IMG/VR virus record: IMGVR_UViG_3300046459_000177
Coordinates: 1 to 24,176 of that record
Direction: 5' to 3' (one strand)
Length of the DNA: 24,176 nucleotides
Origin: a virus
The notes beneath the pieces are model-generated. The model saw nothing but the letters and a program-made list of their open reading frames with translations. It was not told the DNA's origin and did no database searches. Position 1 is the stretch's first letter, and each line of letters opens with the position of its first letter. Position numbers and translations under genes: made by a program. This document shows, one piece after another, positions 12,357 through 19,439 of this stretch.

Positions 12357-14182
12357 AGTTGCGCCCCGTAGCCATGGCCCCAGCTAGGGCCGTAAACCTC
12401 CGGGTCTGACTCGATACGCACGCCGTAAAACGTGCTTTCCATTACGCGGCCTATCTCGCGTATGACCTCCTCGGCATGTTCCGTCGGGGCTTGCCCGATT
12501 AGCTCGTCATGTACGGGCAAGAGCAGGTGGTCACCTAGCCCCGCGTCGAAAATGTCCACGATGGCTTGTGCGAGCAGGTCGCGCGCCGTCGACTGGACTA
12601 CGTAGTTAGTCGCGGCGTAGAGCCGATCGCGGTCTAGCGGCAAGTGTCGACCGGACGGCGTAACGACCTCTTTGCGGCCGTACTCGGCGCGGTTGACGAG
12701 CTTGCGCCCGAAGCGCTTAATGCCTGGGAACGTCGCGTCGTACGCGGCGATAGCGCCTCGCACGGCTTCGATGTCTGCGCCGGTCTGGCGCGAGATCGTC
12801 GCAGCGCCGCCCCCATAGACCTTGCCGAAGCCGACGGCCTTAGCAATTTTTCGGTGCGCCTTCGTGAAGTCCTTGCCCCAGACGGCCTCGGCGGTGAACG
12901 AGTGCAGGTCGAGCCCGTCGGCTATGGCGGCCTTCATGGTCTCTTCGCTAGCGAGCCCCGCGAGCACGCGCATCTCTACGGCCTGGTAGTCGGCGGCGAT
13001 GATGGACTGTCCACGGTCGGCGATGAACGCTCGGCGAATCGACCAGTTACCCGACGGTAACTGCTGGAGCGGCGGCCGAGATATCGACATGCGAGCCGTG
13101 CGGGCCTGGAGCCCGCCAATACTCGCGTGTAAACGGTCTTCCGCATCCTTGAGCGTTAGGAACGCCTCGGCGTAGGACTTCGCCCACTTGCCCGCCCGCT
13201 TGCTTCGCAGCACCGCGTCGGCGAGCGGGTTAGCGTCGCGGGCTTCGATGCGCTCCCACTCGCGGTCTAGGTCGGCCAGAGGCATAAGCACCTCTTTGTC
13301 GACCTTGACTAGCCCCGACTCGGTGCGCTCGGTCAGCGTCTCGCCCATGGCGGCCAGCGCCTCGGCTACCTGCTTCGTCGAGTTGACGTTAGCGACGCCA
13401 TAGCGCGCGGCCACCTTGCAGAACTCTTCGGCCTCCACGAGCAGCTCGCCCCGGAGCTTCTCGACGTAGGGCACGTCGAGCCGGAAGCCCTTGCGCTGGA
13501 GCATTGCGAGCAGCACGGCTAGGTGATGCTCGAACTTAGAGAGATTGTCTAGCCCGATATCGCGCACCATCGGGGCAATCTCACGAAGCAGCCGCACGGC
13601 CAGGATCGGGTCTAGCCCCGCGTAACGCACGTAAAGCTCGTTATCAATCGGGATGCCAGCCCAGCCGGTGTCTTTCGTGAAGCCGTGGCGGTGAAACTCG
13701 GCCGTTAGCCCGTCCTGCGTGTCCGGGGCGGCCGGGTCGACGTAGACAGCCGACAGCGGCTTGAGCTTGAGCCCGACGCCGCCTTCCTTCGGGTCGCGCG
13801 GGTCTAGGAGGTGCGCCAGAATGCGCGTGTCAAACATGCGCGGGCCTAGCTCCTCCAGCGGCACGCCCAGGTGCAGGTCTACCTCCTGGAGATCAAACGA
13901 GGCGTTATGGGCCACGTACATACGTGGCTGGAGCAGCGCTCGCCGGATCGCCTCGCGGAAGAGGTCGACACGCAGCACCCACGCCTCGCGGTCGTTGCCG
14001 AACTGAGCGAGCCGCACGGCGTGGCCGGGCGTGTAGATGTCGAGCCCAGTTGTCTCGGTGTCGAAACCTAAGACCTTGTCGCCCTGGGCTAGGAACATCT
14101 CGAAGCCGTAGAGGTCTTCGTGCCGCTCCGGGTAGTAGATGGTGCACTCCACGCCCGCGAGCGGTTGCGTGTACGTAATCAA
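12353..14182 (-). CDS. polA: Family A DNA polymerase with 3'-5' exonuclease domain, 609 aa
   Basis: Replicates the phage genome. The exonuclease domain has FDTETTGL (D41, E43), YVAHNASFDLQEVD (about 100) and YAGLDPILAVR (about 190). The polymerase domain has ARMSISRPPLQQLPS and motif A AADYQAVEMR. Motif B is RKIAKAVGFGKVYGG and motif C is PVHDE (HDE at 558-560). No 5' nuclease domain is present, as usual for actinophage enzymes. The frame is open far upstream, but the TTG at 14182 has AGAGAGG eight bases before it, follows a terminator-like hairpin, and gives a standard length. The two downstream genes are coupled or nearly so. No promoter lies between the hairpin and the start, so expression probably needs read-through from the primase or gene 14688 promoters. 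Confidence 0.95.
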   Translation of the reverse strand: MITYTQPLAGVECTIYYPERHEDLYGFEMFLAQGDKVLGFDTETTGLDIYTPGHAVRLAQFGNDREAWVLRVDLFREAIRRALLQPRMYVAHNASFDLQEVDLHLGVPLEELGPRMFDTRILAHLLDPRDPKEGGVGLKLKPLSAVYVDPAAPDTQDGLTAEFHRHGFTKDTGWAGIPIDNELYVRYAGLDPILAVRLLREIAPMVRDIGLDNLSKFEHHLAVLLAMLQRKGFRLDVPYVEKLRGELLVEAEEFCKVAARYGVANVNSTKQVAEALAAMGETLTERTESGLVKVDKEVLMPLADLDREWERIEARDANPLADAVLRSKRAGKWAKSYAEAFLTLKDAEDRLHASIGGLQARTARMSISRPPLQQLPSGNWSIRRAFIADRGQSIIAADYQAVEMRVLAGLASEETMKAAIADGLDLHSFTAEAVWGKDFTKAHRKIAKAVGFGKVYGGGAATISRQTGADIEAVRGAIAAYDATFPGIKRFGRKLVNRAEYGRKEVVTPSGRHLPLDRDRLYAATNYVVQSTARDLLAQAIVDIFDAGLGDHLLLPVHDELIGQAPTEHAEEVIREIGRVMESTFYGVRIESDPEVYGPSWGHGYGAQL

Positions 14183-14206
14183 CGGCAGAGCCTCTCTACG
14201 CGAAAG

Positions 14207-14241
14207 CCCCCGGAAGCGCCGCGCGTGGCGGGCCTCCGGGG
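14207..14241 (-). terminator. Terminator-like hairpin directly before the DNA polymerase
   Basis: CCCCCGGA pairs with TCCGGGGG and inner GC pairs extend it; CTTTCGCG follows on the minus strand. Its weak U-tract suggests partial termination between gene 14260 and polA. Confidence 0.6.
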
Positions 14242-14244
14242 GTC

Positions 14245-14252
14245 GTTTAAAC
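14245..14252. other. GTTTAAAC palindrome
   Basis: Between the stop of gene 14260 and the hairpin before polA. Confidence 0.85.
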
Positions 14253-14259
14253 GGGGTGG

Positions 14260-14688
14260 TTAGAGCTGCTGGCGGAAGAACTCCAGCACGGCCACGGCGA
14301 GATCCTCGTACGTCGCGGGCTCGCCATCGTTCGGCGTGTCGGCATCGGCCAGCACGTCGGCCAAGCGGGCGATCATGTCGGCCGTCGGGCTCTCGTCGGG
14401 GGCGTCCGTGCCCGAGCTGGAGCAGCACCCGCGCGAGCCGGTCGGGACGCTCGCGGGCGTGCGGATTACCTCGCCCGAAGCGGTGCGGATCTCGTCCACC
14501 CCGCCCATGAAGTCGGCGTGCTCCCACATGCCGGGGAGAGCGTCTCGCGACGCCTTGGCCCGGTCGATGGATGCCCTTAGCGCGGCCATCAGGTCGGGCG
14601 CGGCTGGCCGCTTCGGTACCTCCGGCAACGGGTCGCCGCAGAGGCCGAGCAACGGGCAGCCCCCGCAAGAGTCGGTGCAGTCGTTCAT
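14260..14688 (-). CDS. Hypothetical protein with N-terminal Cys cluster, 142 aa
   Basis: The ATG at 14688 follows GAGGAGCCCCCAA. The N-terminus MNDCTDSCGGCPLLGLCGD carries four cysteines spaced C-x3-C-x2-C-x5-C, compatible with an iron-sulfur cluster or zinc. The middle (PDLMAALRASIDRAKASRDA) is helical, a CC pair sits near residue 88, and the C-terminus is an acidic helix (YEDLAVAVLEFFRQQL). No family recognised. It lies between primase-helicase and polymerase, with class II site 5 embedded in the end of the upstream gene. A metal-dependent replication accessory is possible; this is inference from the cluster and context. Confidence 0.75.
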   Translation of the reverse strand: MNDCTDSCGGCPLLGLCGDPLPEVPKRPAAPDLMAALRASIDRAKASRDALPGMWEHADFMGGVDEIRTASGEVIRTPASVPTGSRGCCSSSGTDAPDESPTADMIARLADVLADADTPNDGEPATYEDLAVAVLEFFRQQL

Positions 14689-14699
14689 TTGGGGGCTCC

Positions 14700-17219
14700 T
14701 CAGAGGTCGTAGATAGACGGGCCGGTAATCGGGGTCGTACGTGAGGAATGGGCCAGCGGGTTATCCGCTGTACGGTCTTCGTCGCTCGAATCTGGCGCGG
14801 TGATATCCGGGGCGTGGTCGGTCGCACGTGCGCGCCGAATGCCTCGCATCTCCATGCCGGTGTTCGCCCGCTTCTGGTACGCGCCGCGCTCCTCCAGGGC
14901 TGCGAGCAACGTCTTGCGGGTCCAGCGCGAACGCTCGGGCATCGCTTCGTCGTCGCACCACTGGCGATATGCGTCCCATACGAGCTTCGTTGCCACGGAG
15001 CCCTTTTCGTCGTGAACGAAGACGCCGGGCAGGAAGCCCGACAGCGCGTCGGAGGTCTGCCGGTACTCCTTCGTGCCGTCGACGATCGCGGGCGGGTCCT
15101 GCAAGCCGTCGCGGTACCACTCGATAGCGCCACGGACGGCCCACGCGAGGATGCCCTGCGCCTCGGCGAGCAGCTTTGCGCCTAGCTTGTGATCGCGCTC
15201 ATGCGGCTTAAACGTCCGCTCGAACGGGATCAGCTTTACGCGACGCCAGAGCCCCTCGTCTTGGCCTTTGAAGTTCGGCTTGTAGTTCGTGGCGAGCATG
15301 AGTAGGAACGTCGGCCGGAACTCGAAGAACTCCTTACGCATGAAGCGCGCCGAGATCAGGTCACGGCCGGTCACGCGCTTAAGCACGGCCTCGGCCATCG
15401 GGCGGCCTTGCTCGCCCTCGGCAGCCATGACCAGACGCGCGCCCTTGAGCGCGGCGAGGTCGTTAGGGATGCCGCCCCCGCCCTTCGAGTCTTCGAAGGT
15501 GCTAAACGGCGTCGTAACCGTGTGCTCGCGGAAGACCTCCGTAAGCGTGTCGGTTAGCACGCTCTTGCCGTTCGCACCCGTGCCCCACATGACCGCGAAG
15601 CACTGCTCGGCGGTCTCGCCGGTCACGCCGTAGCCGACGATGCGGGCCATGTACTGAGGCATTCCCACGTGGCGCTCGTGCGGGAAGACCTCGCGCAGGA
15701 ATTGTTCCCAGCGGTTGCACTTCGCCTCGGGGTCGTAGTCCAGCTCGACGCGGCGGGTAAGCAGGTACGCCGGGTCGTGCGGAAGCAGCGCGCCCGAGCG
15801 CATGTCGACCACACCGTTTAAACACGCGAGTAGGTGTGGCTGCTTGTCGAAGTCGTTAACGTCGGCGGCCACACCCTTAAGCGCCTGCGCCTCGCGCACC
15901 ATTGCGTCGATACCGCGCGACGAGTTTGCGTGCCTGGCGAACGTGCGAAGCAGCCCGACACGCTTGCGAAGCTCCTTGGCGCTGTCGTCCGGGTCGCCCG
16001 CCTCGTCGATGGCCTTAAGCGCCTCAGTAAGCGAGTCGACCTCGGACCAGATAGACCGGGCGACCTCCTGGGCCTCGGTGCGTACGGCGTCAAGCTTGTC
16101 GACACGCCAGACGCCCTCGTGGAGCAGCAAAAAGCCGACCTCGGGCGAGAAGCGCATACCCGAGCCGTTGGCCTCCAGGTGCGCCTTAAGGCGGTGCGCG
16201 GCGGCAATGTCGGTCACGTCGTTCTCGGTCCAGACTTCGAGCCGAGTGCGCAGCCCTCCGGGGTCCTGCGCGGCGTTGACTGCGCGCACGAAGTCGCTAG
16301 CGAACGTCGCCGGGTTGCCCTCGCGCCACGAGGTCACGTCGTCGCCGTCGGACGGCGGCCGAACCTTACGCACGGACACGCCGAGCGCGGCCAGCTTCGC
16401 GGCGAGCGTCTTTGCGAAGCCGTCGCCCGCGTTGTCGGCGTCGCCCACGATCACGACCGGGCGGCCGTCGGCAATGGCTGCGATCTCTTCGGCGTAGCTC
16501 TCGGCGAGCAGGCCAGCGCCCCGCACGGCGATAACGTCGTAACCCACGGCGCACGCGGTAAGGCCGTCGCCTGGGCCTTCGGTGACGATGACCTCTGCCC
16601 AGCCAGCCGCGCCAGGGAAGTAGGCCAGCTTCGACCACGACGCGCCCTCGGGCGACTTCGCGCCCAGCCAGCGAACCTTCGCGTTAGGGTCCAGCGCGCG
16701 GGCCTGGTAGCCCCTCGGGACGCCGTCGCGGTCACGGAAAGGAACGACGAGACGCGGGCCGCCCGGCAGGCCGGACACTAGGCGGCGGTCTTCGTAGACG
16801 GCCGGGCCTGCGTAGCCCAGGCCGAGGCGCTGGGCGTCGGCGTAGTCAATGCCGAAGCGCTCTAGCGCATACTCCAGCGTCGGGATAGCGGCCGAGTGTT
16901 GAATGCCAGCGGCGTAGCCGTCCAGCTCGACGGCCAGCGCGGCGACGGCGGCCGGGTCAGCGGGCACGTTGCGCGACGTAGCGCGGGCCTTGACGGTGCC
17001 GGGCGTGATCGCGGCGAACTCAGGCCACGTCATGCCCAGCGCCTTAACCACGTCGGGAGTCGTGCAGCCGGTGCGGCACTTGAGCAAAAGCGCGCCGGTC
17101 TCGCCGACGGCCACGCGCAGCGAGGGGTGCGAGTCGGCGTGCGACGGGCAGGGCACTAGCCAGCCGTCGGCCTCGTCGACTACCTCGGCGAAGCGCGCGA
17201 GAAATTGTTCTAGGGTCAC
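14700..17219 (-). CDS. Primase-helicase, CHC2-type zinc finger + Toprim + D5/SF3 helicase, 839 aa
   Basis: Residues about 20-65 form a zinc finger (CPSHADSHPSL ... CRTGC) as in bacterial-type primases. Toprim follows at about 210-300 (VIVTEGPGDGLTACAVGYDV, VVIVGDADNAGDG). After a helical linker, the D5-family superfamily 3 helicase has Walker A GTGANGKS, a central strand LVMAAEGEQG and LMLATNYKPNFKGQDEGLWR with the Arg finger region RRVKLIPFER. A C-terminal winged-helix-like region (VWDAYRQWCDDE) ends the protein. The enzyme would synthesise primers and unwind DNA at the fork. The GTG at 17219 has AAAGAGG seven to eight bases upstream. Class II site 6 is 36 bases upstream. The last codons contain class II site 5. 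Confidence 0.93.
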   Translation of the reverse strand: MTLEQFLARFAEVVDEADGWLVPCPSHADSHPSLRVAVGETGALLLKCRTGCTTPDVVKALGMTWPEFAAITPGTVKARATSRNVPADPAAVAALAVELDGYAAGIQHSAAIPTLEYALERFGIDYADAQRLGLGYAGPAVYEDRRLVSGLPGGPRLVVPFRDRDGVPRGYQARALDPNAKVRWLGAKSPEGASWSKLAYFPGAAGWAEVIVTEGPGDGLTACAVGYDVIAVRGAGLLAESYAEEIAAIADGRPVVIVGDADNAGDGFAKTLAAKLAALGVSVRKVRPPSDGDDVTSWREGNPATFASDFVRAVNAAQDPGGLRTRLEVWTENDVTDIAAAHRLKAHLEANGSGMRFSPEVGFLLLHEGVWRVDKLDAVRTEAQEVARSIWSEVDSLTEALKAIDEAGDPDDSAKELRKRVGLLRTFARHANSSRGIDAMVREAQALKGVAADVNDFDKQPHLLACLNGVVDMRSGALLPHDPAYLLTRRVELDYDPEAKCNRWEQFLREVFPHERHVGMPQYMARIVGYGVTGETAEQCFAVMWGTGANGKSVLTDTLTEVFREHTVTTPFSTFEDSKGGGGIPNDLAALKGARLVMAAEGEQGRPMAEAVLKRVTGRDLISARFMRKEFFEFRPTFLLMLATNYKPNFKGQDEGLWRRVKLIPFERTFKPHERDHKLGAKLLAEAQGILAWAVRGAIEWYRDGLQDPPAIVDGTKEYRQTSDALSGFLPGVFVHDEKGSVATKLVWDAYRQWCDDEAMPERSRWTRKTLLAALEERGAYQKRANTGMEMRGIRRARATDHAPDITAPDSSDEDRTADNPLAHSSRTTPITGPSIYDL
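14745..14773 (-). promoter_or_regulatory. Class II promoter-like site 5, inside the end of the primase gene
   Basis: Reads GTACAGC, 11 bases, TGGCCCATTCC on the minus strand. It lies within the last 25 codons of the primase-helicase and points at gene 14688, 57 bases away. The motif is kept although it is coding sequence. Confidence 0.7.
15816..15823. other. GTTTAAAC inside the primase-helicase gene
   Basis: Read as TGT TTA AAC (Cys-Leu-Asn), using the TTA leucine codon that is rare in high-GC actinobacterial genes. Confidence 0.8.
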
Positions 17220-17254
17220 GGGTGCGGCCTCTTTCCGTTGGGATGTGTGCGTAA

Positions 17255-17283
17255 GGAATGGGCCAGAGAGCGGCGCGGTGTAC
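17255..17283 (-). promoter_or_regulatory. Class II promoter-like site 6
   Basis: Reads GTACACC, 11 bases, TGGCCCATTCC on the minus strand, directly after the terminator at 17287-17324 and 36 bases before the primase start. Confidence 0.75.
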
Positions 17284-17286
17284 GCG

Positions 17287-17324
17287 AAAAGCGCCCAGAC
17301 CTCGCGAGAGAGATCCGGGCGCTT
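17287..17324 (-). terminator. Intrinsic terminator after the resolvase gene
   Basis: AGCGCCC pairs with GGGCGCT around a partly paired loop, followed by TTTTCGCG on the minus strand. Ends the 18218-17336 gene run. Confidence 0.7.
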
Positions 17325-17335
17325 CTGCGGTGCGG

Positions 17336-17785
17336 TTACGGCCTCGGGAACGGCCGGGCGAGATCGGCTGCGGCCTCGTCGGCGAGCCACTCGGCGGGCT
17401 CGCAGGCGGGCTGGTCGGCCGCGAGATTCTCGGCACGCGCCAGCCGAAGCACGAGCCGCGCCCACGTCTCTATCGACATGACGGCGTAGCCCTGGCCTAC
17501 CGACTTACGCGGGCGCTTGATTAGCGCCACGGCGTAGTCCTGGCCTGCGTGCGCCTTCTGCTTCTCCGCGCCTGCGAGGCCGACGTTTAGCGCCGTCACG
17601 ATGTCGCCGTAGTTCTTGTTCTGCACGGCAAACGGCGGGATGCCGCCGAGGTCGCCCACGTCGTGCGGGCCTTCCTGGTGCGGGCGGTGCGGTCTGAGCC
17701 CGAAGCGCCCGCCGAAGAACTCGGCGAGCGTGTCGCGGCTGTCGGACTCCCACTTAGTGCCCTTGGCCTTATTCGGGTTGCTCAT
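17336..17785 (-). CDS. Holliday-junction-resolvase-like nuclease, 149 aa
   Basis: The layout fits the small phage resolvases of the PD-(D/E)XK superfamily. It opens with a basic N-terminal helix (KGTKWESDSRDTLAEFFGG), then RPHRPHQEGPHDVGDLGG with the likely metal-binding Asp. The strand PFAVQNKNY gives the x-x-K, and EKQKAHAGQDYAVALIKRP closes the fold. The usual E-x-K reads Q-N-K here, which occurs in some members. It would cut recombination or replication branches before packaging. The ATG at 17785 overlaps the upstream stop (ATGA). The C-terminal 35 residues are Ala/Pro-rich and probably disordered. The main alternative is a general VRR-type nuclease. Confidence 0.72.
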   Translation of the reverse strand: MSNPNKAKGTKWESDSRDTLAEFFGGRFGLRPHRPHQEGPHDVGDLGGIPPFAVQNKNYGDIVTALNVGLAGAEKQKAHAGQDYAVALIKRPRKSVGQGYAVMSIETWARLVLRLARAENLAADQPACEPAEWLADEAAADLARPFPRP

Positions 17786-18045
17786 ACGCGGCCGTCCAGG
17801 AAGTGCACGCGGTCGGCCGGGTCAAGGTGGGACTTGACGAGCGAGCGGCGGAGCACGAGCAGGTGCTTGTGCGCTCGCGGGTCCTGCATGGCGTACGGCT
17901 GCACGTAGACGCGCTCTACGCGTATGCCGTCGCGTGACCCTGACGCGGGCGTGACCACGTGCGTAATGCCGAGGTCGGGGTTTTCGCGTTTGATGCGTTC
18001 GCCCTGCGCATGATTGGCGGCTAGCAGGAATACGGCGTTAGTCAC
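17782..18045 (-). CDS. Hypothetical protein, 87 aa
   Basis: Middle gene of a run of three, coupled at both ends (GTGA with the gene before, ATGA with the resolvase). The protein MTNAVFLLAANHAQGERIKR starts with a strand and a helix, and the pattern strand-helix-strand (ITHVVTP, IRVERVYVQPYA, HKHLLVLRRSLV) suggests a compact alpha/beta fold. I associate this layout with small unnamed proteins in actinophage replication modules, but not with an activity. Function unknown. Confidence 0.72.
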   Translation of the reverse strand: MTNAVFLLAANHAQGERIKRENPDLGITHVVTPASGSRDGIRVERVYVQPYAMQDPRAHKHLLVLRRSLVKSHLDPADRVHFLDGRV

Positions 18046-18218
18046 TCTGCGCCCCCAGTCTTGCGGGCGATGCGCAGTGCGCGCCGTGCGCGGCGTCGGG
18101 CGTCGTGTTCGATCACGCGGCGTTCTGCACGGTTCAGCGCCGGGCCACGGTCACGGATGGCGGCAGCACGGGCGAGCCGCATTAGCTGGTCGTCGATGTC
18201 GTAGCGGTCGTCGTTCAC
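18042..18218 (-). CDS. Small basic helical protein, 58 aa
   Basis: The GTG at 18218 has TAGGAG seven bases upstream; the longer frame from 18266 would run through a terminator hairpin and is rejected. The protein MNDDRYDIDDQLMRLARAAA is acidic at first and then strongly basic (RAERRVIEHDARRRARRALR), helical, and could bind nucleic acid. It is coupled by GTGA to the next gene. Its Shine-Dalgarno sequence directly follows the terminator at 18233-18274, so its expression depends on read-through of the RDF-like transcript. Confidence 0.65.
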   Translation of the reverse strand: MNDDRYDIDDQLMRLARAAAIRDRGPALNRAERRVIEHDARRRARRALRIARKTGGAE

Positions 18219-18232
18219 AAGCGCTCCTACGG

Positions 18233-18274
18233 AAAAGCCCAGGGGCGAAGGGGTTAACCTCCGCACCCTGGGCT
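18233..18274 (-). terminator. Hairpin between the RDF-like gene and gene 18218
   Basis: AGCCCAGGG pairs with CCCTGGGCT; inner bases around GGTTAACC pair further. TTTTCC follows on the minus strand and the next Shine-Dalgarno sequence comes at once. Confidence 0.75.
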
Positions 18275-18298
18275 AGTTGGGTAAGGCTTCTTACGGGT
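18270..18298 (-). promoter_or_regulatory. Class I-like operator G
   Basis: GTAAG-N4-CTTAC palindrome between the RDF-like stop and the hairpin, with class I spacing, but ACCCGT and TAGCCC are poor promoter hexamers and the -10 overlaps the hairpin arm. More likely a binding site than a promoter. Confidence 0.4.
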
Positions 18299-18306
18299 TC
18301 AGCGGT

Positions 18307-19002
18307 TTAGAACGGGGGCTCGTCCAGCTCGACGGGGGCCGCCTTGATGATCTCAAGGCTTGGCTTCGTGTAGCTCACGGCCTGCCCTGCCTTCGTGGTG
18401 AACGAGACGGGCTCAAGGCCGAGCCAGGCATACGCCGGGCCGTCGATCGCGGCGAGCTTCGCCTCCGGGGCGATGATGTCCTTAACGAAGGACCACGAGC
18501 CCGTCGTAAACTTGAACTTGCCCAGGTCGGGGGCGTCGGCGAGCTTGAAATAGATGGTGATGCTCGGCTCGCAGCCGGTGCCGTCCTTCGCGGCGGCCTT
18601 GCGCTCGGCGAACGTTGCCGGGCACTGGCAGGGCTTGCCCTCCGCGCCTTCTCCGCTCTGCTCCACGCCGTCGCAGCGCCGGATCGCCTTATTGTTGCGC
18701 CCCCAGAGGTTCATACCCTGGCGCAGCGCGTTCGGGCCTTCAAGCCAGACCTTGACCCTGGTAGCCGTGGTGAACACTTCGAGCGTGTCTTCGCCGGTAG
18801 CGTCCCACTCGACAGCCTCGCCGCCGAACATCTCGGCCACGGCGTCGGCTACGTCCGGGTCGCCGGACGTGACACGCCACTCGGACAGCGACGCGGGGCG
18901 CTTGTTAATCATGTGCCCAGAGCGGAAGCGGCCGACGAGGTCTTCACTAAAACGCGGCTTCGGGGCGGCCTCGGGGTCGGTGTCAAAAATGCGCAAGCCC
19001 AC
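18307..19002 (-). CDS. Recombination directionality factor-like protein (phiC31 gp3 type), 231 aa
   Basis: The protein MGLRIFDTDPEAAPKPRFSE, with RSGHMINKRPASLSEWRVTS, LWGRNNKAIRRCDGVEQS, CQCPATFAERKAAAKDGTGC and SWSFVKDIIAPEAKLAAIDG, follows the pattern I know for the gp3-like family of actinophages. In phiC31, gp3 binds the serine integrase and switches it to excision. The four cysteines near 115-148 could hold a zinc. The GTG at 19002 follows AAGGAGCCCCGCAC. Class II site 7 lies 42 bases upstream, placing the gene with lytic functions, which suits an excision factor. Many family members are untested; a ssDNA-binding or replication role is an alternative. Confidence 0.65.
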   Translation of the reverse strand: MGLRIFDTDPEAAPKPRFSEDLVGRFRSGHMINKRPASLSEWRVTSGDPDVADAVAEMFGGEAVEWDATGEDTLEVFTTATRVKVWLEGPNALRQGMNLWGRNNKAIRRCDGVEQSGEGAEGKPCQCPATFAERKAAAKDGTGCEPSITIYFKLADAPDLGKFKFTTGSWSFVKDIIAPEAKLAAIDGPAYAWLGLEPVSFTTKAGQAVSYTKPSLEIIKAAPVELDEPPF

Positions 19003-19043
19003 GTGCGGGGCTCCTTTCAGGTTTGGGTGATCGGTTCGAAGTA

Positions 19044-19072
19044 GTAATGGGCCAGCGGGTGCCCAGGTGTTC
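19044..19072 (-). promoter_or_regulatory. Class II promoter-like site 7
   Basis: Reads GAACACC, 11 bases, TGGCCCATTAC on the minus strand. It shares bases with the stop codon of the LAGLIDADG gene and precedes the RDF-like gene. Confidence 0.7.
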
Positions 19073-19439
19073 AGCGATCTAGCGGCAAACCTGGCGGGCG
19101 CGAGAGCACGACCGGCGTCTTAGTCGTCTTCGCGGCGTGACCTAGCACGGTCGCAATGTGCGCCGAGCGGCGAGCGCCCATGTGCGGCAAGATTGCGCGC
19201 ATGACGGCCTCGGCCTTTTCGCCGGTCGCCTCGGCGTGAAACATCGCCTTGTGCGGGGCCTGTTTAAACGCCATGCGCACCGATACGCCCATGAGCGTCG
19301 CTGCGCGGCCGACCACGTCACGATCGACCATGCCGACCCGCACGCGGGGGTAGCGCCCCCGGTGCAGGTCGAAACACGCTTCACCCTCGGCCAGCCCAGC
19401 CAGCCAGATAACGTCGTCGCGGGATGCCTGCTCGATCAT
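19071..19439 (-). CDS. LAGLIDADG-type mini-protein (putative homing endonuclease), 122 aa
   Basis: Near the N-terminus VIWLAGLAEGEACFDLHRG matches the LAGLIDADG helix, with the acidic residue (E) at the expected end. Strands PRVRVGMVDRDVV, helix GRAATLMGV and MFHAEATGEKAEAVMRAILP fit one monomer of the family, so it would work as a homodimer. At 122 residues it is short but complete for a single-motif member. The ATG overlaps the exonuclease stop (ATGA), which is unusual for a mobile endonuclease and suggests it is now part of the operon. It may cut DNA in a replication-linked role or be a captured homing gene. Confidence 0.7.
   Translation of the reverse strand: MIEQASRDDVIWLAGLAEGEACFDLHRGRYPRVRVGMVDRDVVGRAATLMGVSVRMAFKQAPHKAMFHAEATGEKAEAVMRAILPHMGARRSAHIATVLGHAAKTTKTPVVLSRPPGLPLDR
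19262..19269. other. GTTTAAAC inside the LAGLIDADG gene
   Basis: Read in frame as part of GCG TTT AAA CAG (Ala-Phe-Lys-Gln). Confidence 0.8.

Noticed and set aside
12353-15133. A 926-codon open frame extending the DNA polymerase upstream
   Set aside because: The upstream part overlaps the primase and gene 14260 in another frame and is Arg/Pro/Ser-rich shadow sequence; the TTG at 14182 has a ribosome binding site and standard polymerase N-terminus.
15802-16497. Long plus-strand frames opposite the primase (also 2349-3008 and 7662-8273)
   Set aside because: High-GC antisense shadows of well-supported minus-strand genes, with Arg/Ser/Ala-biased composition and no ribosome binding sites.
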